Assembly (NCBI RefSeq): GCF_007570835.1 | Contig: NZ_SUNC01000001.1 | Location: 1,116,001-1,180,000, forward strand | From: Croceicoccus sediminis | Lineage (GTDB): Bacteria; Pseudomonadota; Alphaproteobacteria; Sphingomonadales; Sphingomonadaceae | Direction of reading: 5' to 3' | DNA: 64,000 nt | Made by a program: the position numbers and the translations under genes | Part shown: one piece after another, positions 9,713-17,012 of the stretch | How positions within the stretch are numbered: the stretch's first letter is position 1 | Layout: each line of letters begins with the position of its first letter | Notes under the pieces: model-generated | What the model saw: only the letters and a program-made list of their open reading frames with translations | Told to the model about the DNA's origin: nothing | The model's database searches: none

Positions 9713-10725
9713 CATACGTGATGCGACCGGCGCGCGCCGATGACCTTGAAGCCATGTACGAAATGGCGAAACTGACCGGCGGCGGGTTCACCAACCTGCC
9801 CGCCAACCGCCCCGCCCTTCAGGCCAAGCTGCAACGGAACGAAGCGGCCATCGCCCGCGATGATGACGAGGTTTCCGACGACCTGTTCGTCATGGTGCTG
9901 GAAGATGCCGAAACCGGCGCGATACGCGGCACGTGCCAGATTTTCAGCCGGATCGGCGGATCGTGGCCGTTTTATTCCTATCGCATCACCAGCCACACCG
10001 CCTATTCGCGCGAACTGGACCGCACGTTCCGCAACCGCACCTTGCAGCTCGTCACCGATCTTGAAGGGGCGAGCGAGGTTGGCGGCCTTTTCCTGCACCC
10101 GTCCGCCCGCGCAGGCGGGCTGGGCCTGCTCCTCGCGCGCAGCCGGTACCTTTTTATCGCGATGCACCGGCAACGTTTTTCGGACCGTCTGCTGGCCGAG
10201 TTGCGCGGTATCGTCGATGCCCACGGCAATTCGCCGTTCTGGGACGGTGTCGCGGGGCGGTTTTTCGGGATGGGCTTCCGCGATGCCGATGAATTCAATG
10301 CGCTGAACGGCAATCAGTTCATCGCCGACCTCATGCCCCGCCACCCGATCTACGTGGCCATGATCTCCGACGAAGCGCGCGAGGCGATCGGCGTTCCGCA
10401 CGAAAGCGGGCGGCCGGCCATGCGGATGCTGGAGGAAGAGGGCTTTGCCTGGGAAAACTACATCGACATCTTCGACGGCGGACCGACGATGACGGCGCGT
10501 ACCGACGCGGTAAAGACGATCGCGAATACGGCTGGGGCCACGGTCACCGGAAAAGAGCCGGAGGACGGCGCCAAGGCGCTGATCGCCACGGGCCGGCTGG
10601 GCGATTTCCGCTGCTGCATGGGGCGCGTGGAACCGGGTGAGGACGGGACCATCGCTCTCGACCCTGCAACGCGCGCGGCATTGAAGGTGGCCGAGGGCGA
10701 CCGGGTCTGCTGGGCGGTACGCTGA
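9709..10725 (+). CDS. astA: Arginine N-succinyltransferase
   Basis: 338 aa, the usual length. It transfers succinyl from succinyl-CoA to L-arginine, step 1 of the ammonia-producing AST pathway. Family blocks: MRPARADDLEAMYEMAKLTGGGFTNLP (written here in part: MAKLTGGGFTNLP), YRITSHTAYSRELDRTFR, LFLHPSARAGGLGLLLARSR, and NSPFWDGVAGRFFGM. The start overlaps the upstream hydrolase (ATGA), and the stop overlaps the astB start, so the three genes form one coupled operon. Confidence 0.96.
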   Translation: MTYVMRPARADDLEAMYEMAKLTGGGFTNLPANRPALQAKLQRNEAAIARDDDEVSDDLFVMVLEDAETGAIRGTCQIFSRIGGSWPFYSYRITSHTAYSRELDRTFRNRTLQLVTDLEGASEVGGLFLHPSARAGGLGLLLARSRYLFIAMHRQRFSDRLLAELRGIVDAHGNSPFWDGVAGRFFGMGFRDADEFNALNGNQFIADLMPRHPIYVAMISDEAREAIGVPHESGRPAMRMLEEEGFAWENYIDIFDGGPTMTARTDAVKTIANTAGATVTGKEPEDGAKALIATGRLGDFRCCMGRVEPGEDGTIALDPATRAALKVAEGDRVCWAVR

Positions 10726-11975
10726 TGACACTGGTAGAGATCAATTTCGACGGGATCGTCGGGCCAAGCCACAACTACTCTGGCCTCAGCCTCGGCAACC
10801 TCGCCGCAACGAAGAACGCAGGCAAAGTCGCCTATCCGCGCGCGGCCGCGCTGCAAGGCATTGCCAAGATGCGGCACAACATGGCGCTGGGCCTGACGCA
10901 GGGGTTTCTCCTACCGCTGCCGCGCCCCAAGCTGTCGTTCCTCGACGACATGGCATTCGGCGACGATGCGGACCCGGCGCTGAAGGCGATGGCATGGTCG
11001 GCCAGTTCGATGTGGACGGCCAATGCCGCCACAGTCAGCCCTGCGCCCGATACGGCGGACGGTCGCTGCCATTTGACGGTCGCGAACCTTGTCACCATGC
11101 CGCACCGTTCGATCGAATGGCCCGACACGCTGGCCCAGCTTCGCGTCGCGTTCGGCAATGAAGATCACTTCGCGGTGCACGGCCCCGTCCCCGCCACTTT
11201 CGGAGACGAAGGCGCGGCAAACCACATGCGGATGGGTTCGGCCCATGCCGACACCTGTGTCGAAATCTTCGTCTATGGCCGCCCCGGCGGTCGTTTTCCT
11301 GCCCGACAGCATGAACAGGCCAGCCGCGCCATCGCGCGCAGGCACGGGCTGGATGAAGCGCGCTGCCTGTTCATCGAACAGTCCGCGATCGCGATCGAGG
11401 CAGGCGCCTTTCACAACGATGTCGTCGCCGTCGCCAACGAACACGTCCTGTTCTGCCACGAACAGGCCTTCGCCGACCGCGATGCCGCGCATTCCGCCAT
11501 CCGTGCCGCCGTGCCCGGTGCCGAAATCGTCGAAGTCCCGTCCGGTGCCGTCAGCCTGGAAGAAGCGATCACCAGCTACCTGTTCAATGCCCAGCTGCTG
11601 ACCCTTCCCACCGGTGAGCAGGCGCTGATCGTCCCGACCGAATGCCGCGACAGCGCGGCGGTGAGCGGCTGGCTGGACGCGATGCTGGCGACCAACGGCC
11701 CGATCCGCAAAGTTCTCTACGTCGACGTGCGCCAGTCGATGGCCAACGGCGGCGGCCCGGCATGCCTGCGCCTGCGCGTCGTGGCCGACCCGGCGACGGT
11801 CGATTCGCGGTTTCTGCTGGACGAGGAGAAGGCCGAATCCATCGCATCGGTTATCGACCAATACTGGCCCGAAAGCATCGCCCCGCACGAAATCGGCGAT
11901 CGCCAACTTGCAGAACAAGTTGTGAACGTACGGGAAAAATTGCTTTCTCTTCTAAATCTTAAGGAACTTGGTTAA
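10725..11975 (+). CDS. astB: N-succinylarginine dihydrolase
   Basis: 416 aa. It hydrolyses succinylarginine to succinylornithine, ammonia and CO2, step 2 of the AST pathway. It starts with the typical VEINFDGIVGPSHNYSGLS and carries the catalytic cysteine in NGGGPACLRLRV (about Cys347). FGDEGAANHMRMGSAH and FHNDVVAVANEHVLF are also typical. It overlaps astA by one base. astC, astD and astE do not follow; the next gene is an unrelated small protein, so the rest of the pathway must lie elsewhere. Confidence 0.96.
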   Translation: MTLVEINFDGIVGPSHNYSGLSLGNLAATKNAGKVAYPRAAALQGIAKMRHNMALGLTQGFLLPLPRPKLSFLDDMAFGDDADPALKAMAWSASSMWTANAATVSPAPDTADGRCHLTVANLVTMPHRSIEWPDTLAQLRVAFGNEDHFAVHGPVPATFGDEGAANHMRMGSAHADTCVEIFVYGRPGGRFPARQHEQASRAIARRHGLDEARCLFIEQSAIAIEAGAFHNDVVAVANEHVLFCHEQAFADRDAAHSAIRAAVPGAEIVEVPSGAVSLEEAITSYLFNAQLLTLPTGEQALIVPTECRDSAAVSGWLDAMLATNGPIRKVLYVDVRQSMANGGGPACLRLRVVADPATVDSRFLLDEEKAESIASVIDQYWPESIAPHEIGDRQLAEQVVNVREKLLSLLNLKELG

Positions 11976-12089
11976 CGCTTTTGCCTCGGAACTTGTGAGC
12001 GGTTACTGTTTTATTAACGCAAAGGCCCACCGAACCTTCAAGGGATTCGAAAGGCCGGACCGGACGCAAGTTTAAGGAGTGGCAAGCGC

Positions 12090-12356
12090 GTGGCTTCCAG
12101 GCTCAAGAAGATCGGACGACTGTTCGTCATCAAGACCCGTCTAGAGGTGTTCATGGTGACCTACGCACTCGCCCTTGGTGCCATCGAACGCGGCACGGTC
12201 TACCTTAGCCAGTATCCCGGCTTTGGCGGCAAGCTGCTGTTTCTCGCCTGCACGGGCTCGGTCTTCATGGCCAGTGCCAAGATGCTCGATTGCGTACGGC
12301 ATGAAAATGCCAAGAAAGACGACGCCGAAGCAGAGGCTGTGCCCGCCGAAAGCTGA
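12090..12356 (+). CDS. Small membrane protein of unknown function (88 aa)
   Basis: 88 aa from a GTG start, with AAGGAG about 12 bp upstream. A basic N-terminus (ASRLKKIGRLFVIKTR) is followed by two hydrophobic segments, around residues 20-35 (VFMVTYALALGAIE) and 48-64 (GGKLLFLACTGSVFMAS), then a charged tail (HENAKKDDAEAEAVPAES). This suggests a two-pass inner-membrane protein with a cytoplasmic tail. I do not recognise a named family. A strong intrinsic terminator follows at 12388-12417, which supports it being a real transcribed unit. Confidence 0.65.
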   Translation: MASRLKKIGRLFVIKTRLEVFMVTYALALGAIERGTVYLSQYPGFGGKLLFLACTGSVFMASAKMLDCVRHENAKKDDAEAEAVPAES

Positions 12357-12387
12357 CGCATTTGAAGAACTGCTAGCCAGACTTGAG

Positions 12388-12417
12388 AGGGCGCCCCGAT
12401 GGGCGCCCTTCTTTTTT
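12388..12417 (+). terminator. Intrinsic terminator after the 88-aa membrane protein
   Basis: AGGGCGCCC, loop CGAT, GGGCGCCCT, then a run of T residues interrupted by one C (TTCTTTTTT). The nine-base stem and U-tract are the clearest Rho-independent terminator in this part of the window. Confidence 0.9.
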
Positions 12418-12439
12418 GCGCGATTGCCGCCCCGCCCCT

Positions 12440-12649
12440 TCAGTTACTGCGGCTTAGCGCGTGCTGTTCCGCCGTGACGGTCCAACCGTCCGCCGGCGAA
12501 TTCATCCAGGCCCCGATGATCCAGACCGCCGAAAGGACAAGGATCGCCAGCAGGATGCTGAACAGCAGGACATAGCGCATGACATGCGGCGTATCGCCAC
12601 CACGCGCTTCATCGGTGGTAACGTGGACCTCTTCGCCAACGATCTTCAT
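12440..12649 (-). CDS. Small single-pass membrane protein, unknown (69 aa)
   Basis: 69 aa from ATG 12649 with GGAGAG five bases upstream. An acidic hydrophilic N-terminus (KIVGEEVHVTTDEARGGD) is followed by one strong transmembrane helix (VMRYVLLFSILLAILVLSAV) and a short periplasmic tail containing WMNSPADGW. The frame extends upstream to 12868, but that part is the tandem-repeat array and is unlikely to be translated. The degenerate end of that array begins only about 40 bp upstream of the start codon. Function unknown. Confidence 0.6.
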   Translation of the reverse strand: MKIVGEEVHVTTDEARGGDTPHVMRYVLLFSILLAILVLSAVWIIGAWMNSPADGWTVTAEQHALSRSN

Positions 12650-12689
12650 GAATGCTCTCCGGTCTTGGGCGATGCGTCTTGTGCGCTCG

Positions 12690-13100
12690 CTTTCAGGCCG
12701 CGATCCGGCATGGCTCGTGGCCGAGTGCCCGCAAGGTATCACGATGCGCCGAGTCGGACCAATTCCGTGCAGATTTGCGTAGGGCGGGACTTCTAATGCG
12801 AGCCGCCTGATTCCTTGTCGAAATGGGGGGCAGGACCGCCCTACGACCGACGAGATCTGCTCTCTCATGCAAGGTAGGTGGGGGGACTTCTGTTGCTAGC
12901 CGCCCGATTCCTTGTCGAAATGGGGGGCAGGACCGGCGTACGATCGGCGACGTCTGCACTCTCAAGTAAGGGGGGTGGGGGGACTTCTGTTGCTAGCCGC
13001 CCGGACTCATGCCGAAAGGGGGGCAGGACCGTGGTACGATCGGCGACGTCTGATCTTTCATGCAAGGGAGGTGGGGGGACTTCTGTTGCTAGCCGCCCCC
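12690..13100. repeat. ~97-bp tandem repeat array downstream of ssrA
   Basis: The block GGACTTCT recurs with its A at 12789, 12886, 12983 and 13079, giving spacings of 97, 97 and 96 bp. Three full units carry the same landmarks in order: GGACTTCTGTTGCTAGCCGCC, GGGGGGCAGGACCG, TACGATCGGCGACGTCTG, then GCAAGG(G/T)AGGTGGGGGG (minor variation). A fourth unit is cut off at about 13100 by the ssrA 3' region. A more decayed copy seems to precede the array at about 12690-12788 (GCAAGGTATCACGAT at 12731 aligns with GCAGGACCGCCC at 12830, a 99-base offset). Not coding: 97 is not a multiple of three. No spacers, so not CRISPR. On the minus strand each unit holds a motif like CACCTCCCTT. Confidence 0.85.
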
Positions 13101-13109
13101 CGGAGCCCC

Positions 13110-13400
13110 GGAATCCGCTTCTGTTGCCCGGTGGGTCCAACCGCGCTTTAGCTTTGTAAGATCAGGCCGTTAGGCCGTCAGATTACGCAGCGAGAGCGAG
13201 TGCTTCGTTATCGTTGGCACTTGTGTGTTTTGAGCCTTAAACGGGTTACTCAGCCCGGGCGAAAACAGTGCCTTTCAACACACGTCGATCCTGGTTCGGC
13301 CCCCTACCCATACCCTCGACAACAGGGAAATAATGGTGGAGCCGCCGGGTACTGCCCCCGGGTCCGCTGTGCCTATTGCACACCGCAATTTATCGCCATA
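13110..13400 (-). ncRNA. ssrA: Two-piece (circularly permuted) tmRNA, tag ANDNEALALAA
   Basis: Read on the minus strand. The acceptor piece comes first and ends in CCA at 13336-13334, with a T-arm of CCGGG-GGCAGTA-CCCGG (5-bp stem, 7-base loop). The coding piece starts at 13303. Its GGGGCCG (13303-13297) pairs with CGGCTCC (13344-13338) of the acceptor piece, giving a perfect 7-bp acceptor stem. The tag frame at 13218-13183 reads ANDNEALALAA then TAA. An intervening segment of about 30 bases (13333-13304) is removed during maturation. A P2-like helix between GTGT..TTG and CAA..GCAC joins the pieces. Outer ends (about 13400 and 13110) are approximate. It rescues stalled ribosomes and tags nascent chains for proteolysis. 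The permuted order is the alphaproteobacterial form. Confidence 0.95.
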
Positions 13401-13423
13401 TCCGGCCGAAGCCGGCACCGCCC

Positions 13424-13451
13424 TATATAGCGATGCCGGAATTAATGTGAA
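13424..13451 (-). promoter_or_regulatory. Probable ssrA promoter
   Basis: On the minus strand TTCACA (13451-13446) and TATATA (13429-13424) are separated by 16 bases, a housekeeping-sigma layout. Transcription would begin near 13417, and a GCCGG-hairpin leader precedes the acceptor piece. Confidence 0.55.
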
Positions 13452-13467
13452 GTGAGCGCCGGAAAAA

Positions 13468-13929
13468 TCAGGGATTCTTCTTCAACTCGGCCAGAATTTC
13501 CTTGAGCGTGTCGAGCGTGGGATCGGTCGGCACGGCCTCGGTCTTGGCGGTTTCCTCGGCGGCTTTCTTCTCTTCCTCCATCGCGTCCAGCATCCGGTTC
13601 ACGCCGCGCACGATCATGAACAGGGCAAATGCGATGATCAGGAAGTTGAGGATCTGGGTGATGAGATCGCCGTACCCGATCATCGGCACCCCGGCCTCTT
13701 TCAACGCGGCATAGTTGTCGAGCGCGCCATCATACCCTTCGGGCACCGAACCGAGCAGGATGAACTTGTTCGAGAAATCGACCGAACCGAAGACCGCACC
13801 GATCAACGGCATCAGGATGCTTTCGGTAAGCGAGGTCGTGATCTTGCCGAAAGCGGCCCCAATCACGACACCGACGGCGAGGTCCAGCACGTTGCCGCGC
13901 GCGATGAATTTCTTGAATTCGCCCATCAT
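13468..13929 (-). CDS. mscL: Large-conductance mechanosensitive channel MscL
   Basis: 153 aa from the double ATG at 13929/13926 (MMGEFKKFIARGNVLDLAVG, the canonical N-terminus). The first pore helix GVVIGAAFGKITTSLTE is followed by PLIGAVFG. A second helix is ITQILNFLIIAFALFMIVRGV, shortened here to NFLIIAFALFMIV. A charged C-terminal helix ends in TLKEILAELKKNP. It opens as a large non-selective pore under membrane tension and protects against osmotic downshock. The frame extends upstream to 14073, but that extension has no family similarity. It is divergent from lemA. Confidence 0.96.
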   Translation of the reverse strand: MMGEFKKFIARGNVLDLAVGVVIGAAFGKITTSLTESILMPLIGAVFGSVDFSNKFILLGSVPEGYDGALDNYAALKEAGVPMIGYGDLITQILNFLIIAFALFMIVRGVNRMLDAMEEEKKAAEETAKTEAVPTDPTLDTLKEILAELKKNP

Positions 13930-14151
13930 GAGCCTGTCTTCCCCTGCAGTTGCGAGGCGTATCCTGCCCAGACCGCCCGGTTTCGCAAGCACGCGAAGGT
14001 GACAATCACCGAAAGACCAGGCACCGAAAGAACCAGGGCAAGGCCCTGCCCGCCCCTGTTGCGCCGCGAGCAAACCGCCTTATATGCGTAACACACCCCC
14101 GATACGGGGACAGATATTGGCAACGGACCCACTCGAGAGGGAATTGATCGC

Positions 14152-14832
14152 ATGACCACCGGCCCGTTCACCCGCGCGATACGCATGGCCATTGCCGGCC
14201 TTGCCGCGCTTTCGCTTGCCGCCTGCGGCATCAACTCGGTTCCGACGGCGGAAGAAAACGCCAAGGCCCGCTGGGCCGACGTGCAGAGCGCCTACCAGCG
14301 CCGCGCCGACCTGGTGCCCAACCTGGTGTCCACGGTTCAGGCCGCTGCCGCTTCGGAAACACAGATCCTGACCAACGTGACCGAAGCCCGCGCCCGCGCG
14401 ACTTCGATCAACATCACCACCGACGACCTGTCGAACCCGGAAGAACTGCGCCGTTTTTCCGAAGCGCAGAACCAGCTGACGCAGGCGCTTGGCCAGCTTC
14501 GCACGGTGGTCGAAAACTATCCCACCTTGCAGAGCCAGGAGCGTTTCGCCGACCTGATGACCGCGCTCGAAGGTTCGGAAAACCAGATCAACCTGGCGCG
14601 TGTTCGCTATAACGAGGCGGTGCAGGAATATAACACCACGATCCGCACCTTCCCCGACGTGATCGGCGCGAAGATCATCCACGGGGCGGAACCGATGGAG
14701 CCGTTCAATGCCGCGCCCGACGCGCAGAACGCGCCAACGGTCGATTTCGGCACGATGAGCGGTGAGCCCGCGGCGGCACCTGCTGCCAACGACAACACCG
14801 GCGCAGATCAGCCCGCGGCCGCAGCGAACTGA
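14152..14832 (+). CDS. LemA-family lipoprotein
   Basis: 226 aa. It has a lipoprotein signal peptide with lipobox LAAC (Cys around residue 25). The LemA coiled-coil region follows with its typical opening WADVQSAYQRRADLVPNLVSTV, then FSEAQNQLTQALGQL and NLARVRYNEAVQEYNTTIRTFP. The C-terminal tail is low complexity (Ala/Pro/Asn). LemA proteins are membrane-attached with unclear function; across bacteria they are commonly encoded with TPM-domain proteins, as here where two TPM genes follow within 20 bp. Ribosome-binding site GAGAGGGAATTG. Confidence 0.92.
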   Translation: MTTGPFTRAIRMAIAGLAALSLAACGINSVPTAEENAKARWADVQSAYQRRADLVPNLVSTVQAAAASETQILTNVTEARARATSINITTDDLSNPEELRRFSEAQNQLTQALGQLRTVVENYPTLQSQERFADLMTALEGSENQINLARVRYNEAVQEYNTTIRTFPDVIGAKIIHGAEPMEPFNAAPDAQNAPTVDFGTMSGEPAAAPAANDNTGADQPAAAAN

Positions 14833-14846
14833 TCAAAAGGCCCATC

Positions 14847-15695
14847 GTGAAAACCCTGTTCCGCTTTCTTGCCGCTTTCGCCCTGCTGGCGGGCCTTTCC
14901 GGCGCGCCGGCATGGGCGGCCTACCCCGAACGCCCCGACGGCCCCGTCCTCGACCAGGCGGGCATCATCCCGGCCGATCAGGAAGCCGCGATGGACGCCC
15001 GCCTGCGCGCGTATAACGAGCAGACGGGCCGGGCGGTTGTGGTTGCCACGGTCAATTCGCTCGATGGCGAAACGATCGAGATGTACGCGGCCAACATGTT
15101 CGAGGAGTGGGGCATCGGCGGTGAGAAAACCGATCAGGGCCTGCTGCTTCTGGTCGCGCCGAATGACCGGCAGGTGCGGATCGAAGTCGGCTATGGCCTG
15201 ACGCCCTATGTCACCGACATTCTTTCGGGCCGGATCATCCGCAACGACATCCTGCCCGCGTTCAAGGCGGGCGATTATCCGGGCGGCATCAATGCCGCGC
15301 TCAACGCGCTGATCGAACAGATGAACCGCACCCCGGCAGAGGCGAAAGCGGTTGCCGAGGCAGCCGCCGCTGCCGAGGCGCAGCAGCGCGAAATGGCCGG
15401 CAGCATCAAGGGGGCCAGTGCGGGCGGCTTCGTCTTCTGGGTGCTGATGATCGTCGTGTTCATGATCCTGTTCGGCAGGCGCAGCCGCGGACGCCGCTAT
15501 CGCCGTGGCGGCGGCATCAGCCCGTGGGTCGTCCTGTGGGGCGCGAGCGAGCTTGCACGCCATGCCGGCGGGCGCAGTTCGGGCGGCTTCGGCGGCGGAA
15601 GCTTCGGCGGTGGGGGTTTCGGCTCCAGCGGCGGCGGCTTTGGCGGCTTCGGCGGCGGCATGTCCGGCGGCGGCGGCGCATCGGGGAGCTGGTGA
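14847..15695 (+). CDS. TPM-domain protein, YgcG type, Gly-rich C-terminus
   Basis: 282 aa. Signal peptide (FLAAFALLAGLSGAPAWAA), then a TPM (Psb32/phosphatase-like) domain at about residues 30-150 with VLDQAGIIPADQEAAMDARL, EEWGIGGEKTDQGLLLLVAP and VRIEVGYGLTPYVTD (each typical). One transmembrane helix follows (VFWVLMIVVFMILFG) with a basic RRSRGRRYRRGG flank, and then a long Gly/Ser-rich tail. The likely topology is an external TPM domain tethered by a late helix. It starts 14 bp after lemA, and its stop overlaps the next gene's start, so all three are one operon. The biochemical role of YgcG proteins is not established. Confidence 0.9.
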   Translation: MKTLFRFLAAFALLAGLSGAPAWAAYPERPDGPVLDQAGIIPADQEAAMDARLRAYNEQTGRAVVVATVNSLDGETIEMYAANMFEEWGIGGEKTDQGLLLLVAPNDRQVRIEVGYGLTPYVTDILSGRIIRNDILPAFKAGDYPGGINAALNALIEQMNRTPAEAKAVAEAAAAAEAQQREMAGSIKGASAGGFVFWVLMIVVFMILFGRRSRGRRYRRGGGISPWVVLWGASELARHAGGRSSGGFGGGSFGGGGFGSSGGGFGGFGGGMSGGGGASGSW

Positions 15696-16378
15696 TGAGC
15701 CGTCCCGTCTACCTTTCTGCCGAGGAGCACAAGCAGGTCAGCGACGCGGTCGCGGCAGCGGAACTGCACACCTCTGGCGAGATCGTCACCGTCCTGGCCG
15801 ACAGGTCCGACGGTTATTCGGACATCGCGCTCGCCTGGGCCGCGCTGGTCGCCTTTACCGCGATCATGGCGCTGGCCCTGTTTCCCGACTTTTACCTTGG
15901 CCTGATCGACAGCCTAACCGGCAACTGGAACGCGCAGTGGAGTGCGGGTGCCCTGTTCGCGATTGCCGGCGGGTTCGGCATCATGAAGTTCCTGGGCACC
16001 TGGCTGATCCAGATGTGGCCGCCGCTGAAGTTCTTGGTCATTCCCGGCCCTGTCAAAGGCCGCCGCGTCCGCGCCCGCGCGGTCGACCTGTTCAAGGTCG
16101 GCGCGGAACGGCGCACGCATGGCCGAACCGGTGTCCTGATCTACTTGTCGATGCGTGAACACCGCGCTGAAATCGTCGCGGACGAGGCGATAGCCGAAAA
16201 GGTAAGCCCCGAGACATGGGGCGAGGCGATGGCGCAGATGATCGGCCATGTCCGCGAAGGCCGCGTGGCCGACGGCATGGTCGCGGCAGTGAACGAAGTC
16301 GGCATTGTCCTGGCACAGCACTTCCCCCGCGAAGAGGACGACCAGAACGAATTGCCCGACCGCCTGATCGAACTTTGA
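15695..16378 (+). CDS. Second TPM-domain membrane protein
   Basis: 227 aa from ATG 15695, which overlaps the previous stop by one base (TGATG). An N-terminal segment LSAEEHKQVSDAVAAAELHT precedes SGEIVTVLADRSDGYSD, the start of the split TPM-like fold. Two transmembrane helices follow (AALVAFTAIMALALFPDF and GALFAIAGGFGIMKFLG). The remainder (ERRTHGRTGVLIYLSMREH ... EIVADEAIAEKV) is the typical TPM core. Together with the preceding gene and lemA it makes a lemA-TPM-TPM cassette. Function unknown. Confidence 0.87.
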   Translation: MSRPVYLSAEEHKQVSDAVAAAELHTSGEIVTVLADRSDGYSDIALAWAALVAFTAIMALALFPDFYLGLIDSLTGNWNAQWSAGALFAIAGGFGIMKFLGTWLIQMWPPLKFLVIPGPVKGRRVRARAVDLFKVGAERRTHGRTGVLIYLSMREHRAEIVADEAIAEKVSPETWGEAMAQMIGHVREGRVADGMVAAVNEVGIVLAQHFPREEDDQNELPDRLIEL

Positions 16379-16386
16379 ACGCACCT

Positions 16387-16944
16387 ATGAACGCTCCGCC
16401 ACACAACGATATGGACCAACCCGAAGAGGTCTGCTGGGAAGGCGACTGGATCGTCGCGAAGAAGCGCGGGCGTTGGGAATATGTCAGCCGCTCACGCTCG
16501 ATCCGCGCGGCGGTAATCCTGGCCGTCGATGATGGTCACGTCCTGCTGGTCGAACAGTATCGCACGCCCCTTTCAAAGCGGTGCATCGAACTGCCCGCAG
16601 GCCTGATCGGCGATGACGACGGCAGCGAGGGGGAACACGCTCTGGACGCGGCGGGCCGCGAGCTGGAGGAGGAAACCGGCTATCGCGCAGGCGAACTGAT
16701 CGACGCGGGCGAATTCATGTCCAGCCCCGGCATGGTCAGCGAAAGCTTCACCCTTGTCATCGCCAAAAACCTTGAAAAAATCGGCCCCGGCGGCGGGACA
16801 GAAAGCGAGGACATCACCGTCCACCGCGTGCCGCTGGCCGCTATCGGCAGCTTCGTCGAAGACCAGCGCCGCGCGGGCAAGGCCATCGACGTCAGGGTGC
16901 TGATGCTGCTCTCCGCCGACCTGCTTAAAACGGCAAGGGACTGA
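16387..16944 (+). CDS. NUDIX hydrolase, ADP-ribose pyrophosphatase-like
   Basis: 185 aa from ATG 16387. The Nudix box is intact in the form G-x5-E-x7-REL-x-EETGY (from Gly in GSEGEH through GRELEEETGY), so metal-dependent pyrophosphohydrolase activity is expected. FMSSPGMVSESFTLVIAKNL after the box and the preceding VEQYRTPLSKRCIELPAGL are typical of ADP-ribose/ADP-sugar pyrophosphatases (NudF type). It starts 8 bp after the second TPM gene and may be the last gene of that operon. Confidence 0.88.
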   Translation: MNAPPHNDMDQPEEVCWEGDWIVAKKRGRWEYVSRSRSIRAAVILAVDDGHVLLVEQYRTPLSKRCIELPAGLIGDDDGSEGEHALDAAGRELEEETGYRAGELIDAGEFMSSPGMVSESFTLVIAKNLEKIGPGGGTESEDITVHRVPLAAIGSFVEDQRRAGKAIDVRVLMLLSADLLKTARD

Positions 16945-17012
16945 TAAACCACGTTATTACGCGCTTTGGCCGCGCCGGGTGTTCCTGCATACTTTGCGCA
17001 GGGGGACTATCT

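Noticed and set aside
11962-11975. CtrA site at the end of astB
   Set aside because: TTAA and TTAAC occur but nine bases apart, not seven, and partly inside coding sequence.
12013-12035. EcfG (general stress sigma) promoter upstream of the 88-aa gene
   Set aside because: GGAAC is present but no CGTT lies 16-17 bases further on; the nearest GTT is at the wrong spacing.
12690-13100. CRISPR array
   Set aside because: Units are contiguous, about 97 bp long and near-identical throughout; there are no unique spacers and no cas genes nearby.
12865-13159. Repeat-containing proteins translated from the tandem array on either strand
   Set aside because: Unit length of 97 shifts the frame every copy, the predicted peptides are Pro/Arg/Gly-rich without a start signal, and one frame runs into the tmRNA.
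14095-14109. Operator or terminator formed by CCCCG-ATA-CGGGG upstream of lemA
   Set aside because: A five-base inverted repeat is too short in this GC-rich sequence to stand out from chance.
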